Shown piece by piece: positions 54,583 through 64,000 of a DNA stretch of 64,000 nt. Source of the DNA: Roseiarcus sp963761435 (lineage in GTDB: Bacteria; Pseudomonadota; Alphaproteobacteria; Rhizobiales; Beijerinckiaceae); the NCBI GenBank assembly GCA_963761435.1, contig CAVXHJ010000018.1, forward strand, positions 1-64,000, read 5' to 3'. Both the position numbers and the translations under genes were made by a program. The notes beneath the pieces were generated by a model, which saw only the letters and a list, made by a program, of their open reading frames with translations, made no database searches and was not told the origin of the DNA. Within the stretch, counting starts at the first letter, position 1, and each line of letters starts with the position of its first letter.

Positions 54583-54780
54583 ATGCGCATCGCATTGTCG
54601 CAAATCGCGTTCGAAGCTCCGTCGCGAATTCTTCACTGGCGAAGCGAATTGCTTTCATGGCGCCGGCGGGCGCGGGAACGGGACGAACTCGCGCGGATGT
54701 CGGACGGCGAGCTGCACGACATTGGCGTCACCTCCGCCGAACGCTGGACGGAAATCAACAAGCCGTGCTGGCGGGGTTAG
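54583..54780 (+). CDS. DUF1127 small basic protein
   Basis: A 65-residue protein; an AGGAGG ribosome-binding site lies 6 bases before the ATG at 54583, so the open frame upstream to 54505 is not coding. It carries the DUF1127 (YjiS-like) signature: SWRRRARERDELARMSDGEL followed by HDIGVTSAE. Family members in alphaproteobacteria bind RNA and affect phosphate/carbon responses. The 3' end overlaps the convergent dehydratase by 26 bases. Confidence 0.88.
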   Translation: MRIALSQIAFEAPSRILHWRSELLSWRRRARERDELARMSDGELHDIGVTSAERWTEINKPCWRG

Positions 54781-55795
54781 GCCCCTCGATAACCCATCGT
54801 TCGAAGTCGGTCGGGATCACGTTGCCCCCGCAGATGATCGTCGCGACCCGTTTACCCCAGTAGCGGGATGGGTTTTCCAGGATCGCCGCGACGCCCAACG
54901 CGGCCGAGGGCTCCACGATGAGTCCCGCATGGCGATAAAGCATCCGCATTCCGGCAATGATGTTGTCTTCCTCAACCAGCGCGACGTGATCGGCCACGAC
55001 CAGCAGGTCCTCGAGAACAGCGGGAATTGGAAAGCGGCCGGCAACCCCGTCCGCGATCGTATCCGTGCGGCCTGTCTCAACGATGGACCCTCTCCGCCAT
55101 GACAACGCCATCGCCGGCGCTCCCTTGGGCTGCACGCCCACGATTTCGACCCATGGAGCGAGACGCTTGAAGACGTACCCCACGCCGGTGGCCATTGCGC
55201 CGCCTCCGAGCGCGACAAGCACGGCGTCGATAGGCCCGGCGCCCTCGAGGAGCTCGAGCGCGATGGTGCCGGCTCCTTCGCAGGTGTCGATGTTTTCGCT
55301 GTCTTCAACCAGAAATGCGCCTTCGCTGTCCGCGATCTGCCGAGCCCTATGGCGAGCCTCTTCGATGTCGCCATCGACAATCCGCACCGTCGCATCGAGC
55401 GCGCGGATTCTTTCCAGCTTGTATGGGTTCGCGCTGCTGCCGGCGACGACGGTCGTCACAATCCCTCGGCTTCGTCCGCTAAACGCTAACGCCTGTCCAA
55501 GATTGCCGGCGCTTGCGCAGACCGCCGCCCTGGCGCCGGAACTGGCCAGACGCGTCATGACCGTCTCCGTCCCGCGACCCTTGAAACAGCGTATTGGATT
55601 GGCGGTTTCAAGCTTCAAAACGACTTCGCAGCCAAGCGCCTCGCCGAGGGTTGGGCAAACGTACTGAGGCGTGTTTCGAAAGATCGGCGCGATGGAGGAA
55701 ACGGCGGATCGAATTCTTTCGAGATCGAGCCTGACCGACGCCTTCAGGCCGGCATGCGCAGGGTGTTTCTCGGAGCACACGACGACGACCCCCAC
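54755..55795 (-). CDS. PLP-dependent threonine/serine dehydratase-like enzyme
   Basis: A 346-residue fold-type II PLP enzyme. A GTG at 55795 is the likely start. PIRCFKGRG carries the Schiff-base lysine, CASAGNLGQALAFSGR the cofactor loop, and VALGGGAMATGVGY the phosphate-binding Gly-loop. It resembles serine/threonine dehydratases and 2,3-diaminopropionate ammonia-lyase-like proteins more than tryptophan synthase; the substrate is uncertain. The upstream part of the open frame (to 55921) is not conserved. It converges on the DUF1127 gene and is preceded by the MarR-GNAT gene, on the same strand, after 37 bases. Confidence 0.88.
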   Translation of the reverse strand: MGVVVVCSEKHPAHAGLKASVRLDLERIRSAVSSIAPIFRNTPQYVCPTLGEALGCEVVLKLETANPIRCFKGRGTETVMTRLASSGARAAVCASAGNLGQALAFSGRSRGIVTTVVAGSSANPYKLERIRALDATVRIVDGDIEEARHRARQIADSEGAFLVEDSENIDTCEGAGTIALELLEGAGPIDAVLVALGGGAMATGVGYVFKRLAPWVEIVGVQPKGAPAMALSWRRGSIVETGRTDTIADGVAGRFPIPAVLEDLLVVADHVALVEEDNIIAGMRMLYRHAGLIVEPSAALGVAAILENPSRYWGKRVATIICGGNVIPTDFERWVIEGPNPASTAC

Positions 55796-55832
55796 GAATT
55801 GACGGTCCGAAGGACACGATCCGTTTCTGCGC

Positions 55833-56714
55833 TTATAGCCGCTTCTCGAACCAATGGTGCGCGTAGGGGTTGTCGTTGAAACGCGCGATTTCGCGGAAGC
55901 CTTCCTTCCGATAGAGGGCATGGGCCTCGGTCAGCGCGCGATTGGTGTCCAGACGAAGCGTCTTGACGCCCATGTCGCGCGCCGCCGTTTCGAGCCGTCG
56001 GAGCATTCGGCGCGCAACGCCGATCCCGCGGGCGGACGGCGCCGTCCACACCCGCTTGATCTCTCCGACGAGCCTATCCGTGCGCTTGAGGCCGCCGCAC
56101 CCGACGGCCTCCCCGTCGAGCCGGGCGACCACGAACAGGCCAGTCGGCGGCGTCAAATCGTCGGCGCGGGCGGAATCGTCGCTCGCGGCGTCGAAGCCGC
56201 CGTCGAACCGCGCCGCGAGTTCGCCGAAATAGGCGCTGAGACACCGCCGGGAGTCGGCGTTGTCGGGCGCTTCCGCGGCGACCTCGACCGAGGCGGCCCG
56301 CATCATCCGCTCGACCTCCTCCATCGCGTCGACGAGCCGCCCGCGCTCCGCTTCGTCGAGAGGCGCAAGCATCGACGCCGCGAGCCGGTCCGAGAGCCGG
56401 TCGTAAGCCGCGCGCTCCGCGTTGCCCTTGCGCGTCAGGCTCACCCGGCGCCGGCGGCCGTCCGCGCTGCTCTTGGCGACAGCGATCAGGCCCTGCGCCC
56501 TGAGCGATTGCACGAGACGGCTCAGATAACCTGAATCGAGCCCGAGCTTCCGGCGCAAGGCGCGGACGTCGGCGCCGTCGGCGCCGATGTCGAAAATGAG
56601 CCGCGCCTCCGCCAGCGGCCGGCCCCGGCGCAGATAATCGACTTCGAGCGCCCCCACGCGTTGCGTGACCAGGCGGTTGAAGCGCCGAATCTGGAGAATC
56701 TGGCTCTGGTCCAT
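55833..56714 (-). CDS. MarR regulator fused to GNAT acetyltransferase
   Basis: A 293-residue fusion. Residues about 1-145 form a MarR winged helix (FNRLVTQRVGALEVDYL, LDSGYLSRLVQSLRAQGLI, DGRRRRVSLTRKG); residues about 160-293 are a GNAT domain with the acetyl-CoA signature RGIGVARRMLRRLE and AVGCGGLKRTDRL. Such bifunctional MarR-GNAT proteins are widespread in Rhizobiales; their target is unknown. It starts divergently from the hypothetical gene at 57007 across about 290 bases. Confidence 0.92.
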   Translation of the reverse strand: MDQSQILQIRRFNRLVTQRVGALEVDYLRRGRPLAEARLIFDIGADGADVRALRRKLGLDSGYLSRLVQSLRAQGLIAVAKSSADGRRRRVSLTRKGNAERAAYDRLSDRLAASMLAPLDEAERGRLVDAMEEVERMMRAASVEVAAEAPDNADSRRCLSAYFGELAARFDGGFDAASDDSARADDLTPPTGLFVVARLDGEAVGCGGLKRTDRLVGEIKRVWTAPSARGIGVARRMLRRLETAARDMGVKTLRLDTNRALTEAHALYRKEGFREIARFNDNPYAHHWFEKRL

Positions 56715-57006
56715 TGCCTGACTTTAGTCAGATATCGGCCCGATTTCAACCCTGGACTGGCCTCTTGCGGCGACAGCGAACCGCAGGCGAGAGAATTGGA
56801 AGCGCGGGCGAGAGAATTGATTGCGGCGAGGCGGGAAACGGCGTTAGACTTGACGTCAGCGCAAACCGGCGCGTCGTTGCAATGCTCGCGCATCTTGCAT
56901 CGCGCTTCGCGCCCGCAAGAAAAAGCGTCATGGCCGCGCACCGCGCGGAACACGGCGATGCGTCATAACGTTGAGGGCTGAGTTGGGGCTCCTAAATCAG
57001 GAGACT

Positions 57007-57438
57007 ATGATGCCAAACGTTGAATATAGACTAGCAGGGCACTCGGCTCGCTATCTCGACGTCGCGCCGATGATCAGCGCGCTGCGGTTTCAGCCTTCCG
57101 ATTTCGAGTTCTCGCACGGCTGGCTGCACCACGTTCCGAGCCGCCACCGCTTCCAGTTCGAGCGTGGCGGGCGGGTGACGATCGACGCGCTCTGCGGCTG
57201 CGCGGCGTTATCGGTCAGGCCCGAGCAGGCTGACGAACTCCATACGATGTTCAAGACCTGGCGCTCCTCCTATTGGCAGCCGTTGGAGACGAACCGGGAG
57301 TTTGCCTCGCACTTCGCCCCGCCGAATGCCTGGGTCAGGCTGTTCCGCGATATCCGCATGGCCTGGCGCCGGTTCCGGCGCGAGGCCGAACCCGTGACCG
57401 TGCCGGTCCAAGGGGTATCGGCGACGCCGGCCGAATAG
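57007..57438 (+). CDS. Hypothetical protein
   Basis: A 143-residue protein; an AGGAG ribosome-binding sequence lies 6 bases upstream of the ATG-ATG at 57007, so the start is sound. Sequence features: an aromatic FSHGWLHHVPSRHRFQFER, a CGCAALSV pair of cysteines at about 63, and WQPLETNREFASHF. I do not recognise a family; it has no signal peptide or transmembrane helix. It stands alone, divergent from the MarR-GNAT gene. Confidence 0.7.
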   Translation: MMPNVEYRLAGHSARYLDVAPMISALRFQPSDFEFSHGWLHHVPSRHRFQFERGGRVTIDALCGCAALSVRPEQADELHTMFKTWRSSYWQPLETNREFASHFAPPNAWVRLFRDIRMAWRRFRREAEPVTVPVQGVSATPAE

Positions 57439-57617
57439 CGGGCGCGCCGCCTTCACGGAACCGCGGCCGCCGCCTTTGCGGCGCGGTTCCGGTCCTATCG
57501 TTCAAGGCCGCAGCTGGGAGGCTGCGCATTCTCACAACATTGTCGCTCTTATCGCGTTGGCTGTTGTGGGGAAGGAATCGGGAGCATGGCGGAGGTGGCG
57601 GGCGGCGCCATCAAGGC
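57439..57617. other. Non-coding stretch before the repeat
   Basis: A GC-rich stretch with short hairpins (around 57460-57490) and no credible gene. Confidence 0.35.
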
Positions 57618-57780
57618 GTCATGGCCGGGCTTGTCCCGGCCATCCACGAAGGCCCAGCGCATCTACGCAGGCAAGCGCGAAAAGCCTTGCGACCGTCCGC
57701 CTTCCTGCCGGTCGCGCCGAGGCGGGACTCGTTCTTGCGGCGGCCCGGCGTGGATGGCCGGGACAAGCCCGGCCATGACG
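57618..57780. repeat. Perfect 31-bp inverted repeat enclosing 101 bases
   Basis: The left arm 57618-57648 (beginning GTCATGGCCGGGCTTGTCCC) and right arm 57750-57780 (beginning CGTGGATGGCCGGGACAAGC) are exact reverse complements. This GTCATGGCCGGGCTTGTCCC element is widely scattered in Hyphomicrobiales genomes. The 101 bases between do not encode a recognised product. Confidence 0.9.
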
Positions 57781-58178
57781 GCAAGGGTTCGACGAACGAA
57801 CAGTAAACCGGTCGACCAACACATAACGCCATAAGAGCCAACATTGTCTTTCTAAAAATCCAAATCTGTGCTAAGCATTTTGGATGACCGCCCCAATCGA
57901 TTGCCCCCAGCGGGATGCTGCCCGGCGCCGGCCGGACGACATTACGCACATCTGCCATGGTCTTTCATTCCAGCGGGGGGCAAAAAGAAAAAACCGCCTG
58001 GGGGGTCGGCGCAAGCTGTTGAAAACGCTCGATTCGGAGAAGGAAAACAAAGGAAACCAAAGCCAATTCCTTGGATTTCCTTTGGCCCGTCTTGGCTGGA
58101 TTTTGCTGGATTTGGCTAAATTCCCGATTCATTTGGGAGCCCGAACCGCGCCGCCTGACGGCCCTCTCTGGCGTCGCG
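57781..58178. other. Non-coding, partly A/T-rich stretch before rhaI
   Basis: About 400 bases with a low-GC part (58030-58130) that contrasts with the surroundings. It contains an imperfect dyad around CCAAAG and CTTTGG and repeated AAGGAAA/GGAAACC patterns. No gene or known RNA was recognised; the low GC suggests foreign DNA or a remnant. Confidence 0.35.
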
Positions 58179-59471
<1,293 letters not shown>

Positions 59472-59495
59472 GGGCGCTCCGTTCGCGTCTCATCC

Positions 59496-61601
59496 TCAAC
59501 GGGTGAAGCTCACCGCGTTGCCCGCGTCGACGTTGAGAATATTGCCGGTGCTCTTGGCGGAAAGATCGGAGGCGAAATAATAGACCGCCTCGGCGATGTC
59601 CTCGGGGTATACGGAGAGCTTCAAGAGCGAGCGCTGGCGGTAGACCTCTTCGAGCTCATCCTCGCCGACCCTGTTCGACGCAGCCCGTTGCGCGCGCCAT
59701 TCGCCCTGCCAGATCTTGGAGCCGCGCAGCACCGCGTCCGGATTGACCGTATTGGCGCGAATGCCATAGGGCGCGCCTTCGAGCGCGAGGCAGCGGGCAA
59801 GATGAACCTCCGCCGCCTTGGCGCTGCAATAGGCGGACGCCCCGGGGGAGGCCGCGAGCGCGTTCTTCGAGGCGATGAAGACAATTGCGCCGCCGAGGCC
59901 CTGATCCTTCATGATCCGGTAGCCCGCACGCGCGGAAAGAAAATATCCGGTCGCCAGGATGGCAAAGTTGCGGTTCCAAAGCTCGAGCGAAGTGTCCTCG
60001 AACGGCGCAGCGGAGGCGATACCCGCATTGGCAACGACAATATCGATCCCGCCATAGGAGAGAAGCGTCTCCCGGAACGCCGCCTCGACCGCAGGCTCGC
60101 TCGTCACATCGACATGAACGCCGGCGACCAGGTCCTTGCCGAAGCGCTTGCCGAAGTCGGCGACGGCCGTCTCAAGGCTTTTCGCGTCTATATCGGCGAG
60201 CACGACGCAGGCGCCCTCGCCCATCAGCCGCGCCGCAATCGCTTGTCCGATGCCGCCCGCGCCCCCGGTCACCAGGGCGACCCGCCCGGCGAGCGATTTC
60301 GGCTTCGGCATCCGTTGGAGCTTGGCTTCCTCGAGGAGCCAATACTCGATATTGAACGCCTCCTGCTCCTTGAGTCCGACATAGCGGCTGACGCCGGTTG
60401 CGCCGCGCATCACGTTGATCGCATTGACATAGAACTCGCCGGCGATGCGGGCGGTCGATTTGTCCTTGGCGAAGGACAACATGCCAACTCCCGGAACGAG
60501 ATAGATGACCGGATTGGGGTCACGGATCGGCGGCGAATCCGGATGCTTGCAGCGCTCGTAGTAGGCCGCGTAGTCGGCGCGATAGCCGGCCAGCGCCGCG
60601 TCGAGCGAGGTGAGAACGGCGTCGAGGTTGTTCGCCGCCGGATCGAAAGGCAGGACCAGGGGGCGGATCTTGGTGCGCAGGAAATGATCGGGGCAGGACG
60701 TCCCGAGCGCCGCCAGCGCCCTGAGATCTCGCGAATTGACGAATTCCAGCACCGCCGCCGAATCGCTGAAATGGCCGATCTTGCGCTCGCCGCTCGAAAT
60801 GCGCTTGCGAATCGCGGGAAGGAGCTGCGCGGCGACGACCCGCCGCTCGGCCCGCGGCAAGGCCTCGATGTGCTGGCCCCCGAACGACTCTCCGCGCGCG
60901 TTCGCGCTCAGCCATCGCGCGGCGCGGTTGATCATCTCCAGCGTGGTCCGGTAGCATTCCTTCGCGGTCGGCCCCCAGGTAAACAGGCCGTGGCCGCCAA
61001 GCACCACGCCTTTCATCTTCGGATTCGCCTCGGCCATCGCGCCGAGCTTCAGGCCCAGGTCGAACCCGGGGCGCTGCCAGGGCAGGAAGCCGAGTTCTCC
61101 GCCATAGATCTCGCGCGTCAGCGCTTCGGCGTTCTCGCTCGCCGCGATTGCGATGACTGCATCGGCGTGGACATGATCGACATGGGGATGGGGAACGAAC
61201 CCGTGCAGGGGGGTGTCGATCGAAGTCGCGCGCGGGTTGAGGTTGAATGTGCAATGATCGTAAAGCGCGACCATCTCGTCCTCGTGCGCGAGGCCACGAT
61301 AGGCCGAGCGCAGTCCGAGCAGCTTGTCGAGATATAGCGTCGCGAAACCGCCGAGTTTCATAGAGCCGATGTCGCCGCCCGAACCCTTGACCCACAGTAC
61401 TTTGGTCGGCGAGCCCGTGAGGGGATCAGCGGCGGCAAGCTTGGCGGAAGTATTGCCGCCGCCGAAATTGGTGATGCGCAGGTCGCTGCCAAGCAGATTG
61501 GATCGATAAAGCAGGAGACCGGGATCGTCGAGGGAGGCCGCGTGCTCGTCGTCCCAGAGATCGGGCAGCGGAGCGTCAAAACGAACTTGATCGCCGCTCA
61601 T
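59496..61601 (-). CDS. rhaD: Bifunctional rhamnulose-1-phosphate aldolase / short-chain dehydrogenase
   Basis: A 701-residue fusion. The first 430 residues are a class II aldolase (DYHC-type: NFGGGNTSAKL, VKGSGGDIGS, VLGGHGLFTWGPTAKECYRT); from about 437 a short-chain dehydrogenase follows with GRVALVTGGAGGIGQAIAAR and the YxxxK catalytic pair in SAYCSAKAAEVHLA. In rhizobial rhamnose pathways this protein splits rhamnulose-1-phosphate to dihydroxyacetone phosphate and L-lactaldehyde; the dehydrogenase part probably handles the lactaldehyde. Start MSGDQVRFDAPLPDLWDDEH at 61601; the promoter region with the DeoR sites lies just upstream. Confidence 0.94.
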   Translation of the reverse strand: MSGDQVRFDAPLPDLWDDEHAASLDDPGLLLYRSNLLGSDLRITNFGGGNTSAKLAAADPLTGSPTKVLWVKGSGGDIGSMKLGGFATLYLDKLLGLRSAYRGLAHEDEMVALYDHCTFNLNPRATSIDTPLHGFVPHPHVDHVHADAVIAIAASENAEALTREIYGGELGFLPWQRPGFDLGLKLGAMAEANPKMKGVVLGGHGLFTWGPTAKECYRTTLEMINRAARWLSANARGESFGGQHIEALPRAERRVVAAQLLPAIRKRISSGERKIGHFSDSAAVLEFVNSRDLRALAALGTSCPDHFLRTKIRPLVLPFDPAANNLDAVLTSLDAALAGYRADYAAYYERCKHPDSPPIRDPNPVIYLVPGVGMLSFAKDKSTARIAGEFYVNAINVMRGATGVSRYVGLKEQEAFNIEYWLLEEAKLQRMPKPKSLAGRVALVTGGAGGIGQAIAARLMGEGACVVLADIDAKSLETAVADFGKRFGKDLVAGVHVDVTSEPAVEAAFRETLLSYGGIDIVVANAGIASAAPFEDTSLELWNRNFAILATGYFLSARAGYRIMKDQGLGGAIVFIASKNALAASPGASAYCSAKAAEVHLARCLALEGAPYGIRANTVNPDAVLRGSKIWQGEWRAQRAASNRVGEDELEEVYRQRSLLKLSVYPEDIAEAVYYFASDLSAKSTGNILNVDAGNAVSFTR

Positions 61602-61633
61602 CGGTCGCTCCTCTCAATGCCACGCGATTTTCA

Positions 61634-61656
61634 TCGATCAATATGCAAATGATCGA
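61634..61656. promoter_or_regulatory. Candidate DeoR-family operator of the rhamnose locus
   Basis: TCGATCA (61634-61640) and TGATCGA (61650-61656) form a perfect dyad with a nine-base spacer. The half-site TGATCGA occurs again at 61703-61709, with a TGATTGA variant ten bases on (61713-61719), giving direct repeats one helical turn apart. All lie in the 133 bases between the divergent rhaD and deoR genes. Confidence 0.6.
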
Positions 61657-61734
61657 AGCGCGTCAATGTTTTTGCGCGATTGTGCGCCGCGGTGAGCGAA
61701 TGTGATCGACGTTGATTGACAGTGTCTGGGGCCT

Positions 61735-62591
61735 ATGGCACTGAAGCGGCAACAACCGATCATTGGGGGAACGACGAGGGCCATGCGCGAGAGACAGCGC
61801 GTCGAGATCGTCCGCAGTCTCCTCGCCGCGCGAGGCTTCCTGTCAATTGCAGATCTCATGGCTGCGACCGGCGTCTCCGCCGCCTCGGCGCGACGTGACG
61901 CCGGACGCTTGGCCGAGGCCGGCCACGGCGAGCGGGTCTACGGCGGCATCCAGGCGCTGGGCGGCGCGTTCTCCCGACGGATGGCGCAGGTGTCGCTCGA
62001 GACGCAGGCGTTCGACGTCAGCCGCACGATCAACATCGAAGCCAAACGCGCAATCGCCCGAAGGGCGCTCGAAATGTGCGTCGACGGCGACGTCGTCATC
62101 ATCAATGGCGGCACGACCACTTTTCAGATGGCCGAGTTCTTGCGCGATACGCGGCTGAAGATCTTGACCAACTCCTACCCGCTCGCCGAGTTTCTGATCC
62201 GCGAAACCCAGAACTGGGTCGCTCTGCCGGGCGGTGAGGTCTATCGCGAGCAAAAGCTTATCGTCGCGCCATTCGACGATGACGCAATTCAGCATTATTC
62301 GGCGCGCATCATGTTCATGAGCGCAATCTCTATCGGCCCACTCGGGGTGATCGAGGGCGATCCGCTCATCGCGCGCGCGGAAACGAAGCTTCTAAGGCGG
62401 GCGGATAAATTGGTCGTGCTGGCGGACTCCTCGAAATTCGCCCAACGGGGCAGCCTTGTCGTTTGTCCTCTCGCGCGTATTCATGCGCTCATAACCGATC
62501 AGGACGCGCCGCCGGAGGCGCTTACCATGTTGCGCGACGCCGGCGTGCAGACGATCGTCGTCAATTCCGAGACGCACGCGACGGAGGCCGC

Positions 62592-62595
<4 letters not shown>
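61735..62595 (+). CDS. DeoR-family transcriptional regulator of rhamnose genes
   Basis: A 286-residue DeoR/GlpR-type repressor. N-terminal HTH (RVEIVRSLLAARGFLSIADLM, ASARRDAGRLAEAGHGERVYGG), then the sugar-phosphate-sensing domain with KRAIARRALEMCVDGDVVIINGGTTTFQM. The ATG at 61735 is the first good start. It would bind the dyads in the divergent promoter and respond to a rhamnose phosphate. Its stop overlaps the next gene's GTG (GTGA). Confidence 0.92.

Positions 62596-64000
<1,405 letters not shown>

Overview
The window is GC-rich with dense, partly overlapping operons and GTG/TTG starts. Gene content (fdsGBACD formate dehydrogenase, a symporter-histidine kinase hybrid, CobT, PurL, SCO1, a mycobacterial-type beta carbonic anhydrase, a rhizobial-type RhaI/RhaD rhamnose pathway) and the palindromic repeats point to an alphaproteobacterium of the Hyphomicrobiales (Rhizobiales), probably near the methylotrophic or Beijerinckiaceae/Methylocystaceae side. 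That placement is inference from gene content; no 16S rRNA gene is present.

Layout. 1-1.9 kb: a gyrB reading frame broken by one stop codon and five frameshifts. 2.2-9.5 kb: housekeeping and envelope genes (small membrane protein, tRNA-Lys, ilvC, LemA plus two TPM-domain proteins, a D,D-carboxypeptidase, nudC, an LprI-like protein). 9.5-20.2 kb: a damaged region with a frameshifted aminotransferase, a hypoxanthine-DNA glycosylase split by a transposase fragment, htpG with a shifted C-terminus, an unknown protein with a LysM-like stretch, bolA and purL, then an accessory segment (unknown TIM-barrel-like protein plus a decayed Xre-RES toxin-antitoxin pair) against the 3' end of mutL. 20.1-31.6 kb: mutL, a GFA-fold protein, a beta-lactamase-like hydrolase, an M16 peptidase pair, vapBC, a YafY-type regulator, a lipoprotein, rsmD, an RluB-type pseudouridine synthase with a long Arg-rich repeat tail, tadA. 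31.6-38.2 kb: a MetE-like protein, an aldehyde dehydrogenase, aroQ, an O-methyltransferase and cobT, interspersed with palindromic repeats; one repeat pair brackets a DUF559 nuclease-like gene. 38.3-44.2 kb: a 1174-residue symporter-sensor kinase-receiver hybrid, carbonic anhydrase, leuD, SCO1. 44.4-51.3 kb: LysR regulator and the complete fds operon with fdhD. 51.3-58 kb: FUSC transporter, LysR, DUF1127, serine/threonine dehydratase-like enzyme, MarR-GNAT fusion, a hypothetical gene and a long non-coding stretch. 58.2-64 kb: divergent L-rhamnose locus (rhaI, rhaD; DeoR regulator, ABC transporter ATPase running off the end).

The best-supported working units are the NAD-dependent formate dehydrogenase operon, with a candidate LysR site just upstream, and the rhamnose locus, where import and regulation diverge from isomerase and aldolase/dehydrogenase across a candidate operator. 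About twenty apparent single-base indels occur, clustered near accessory DNA but also in core genes; whether they are real decay or sequence errors cannot be decided from this sequence alone. The most unusual structure is the repeat-bracketed DUF559 gene whose C-terminal codons lie inside the right repeat.
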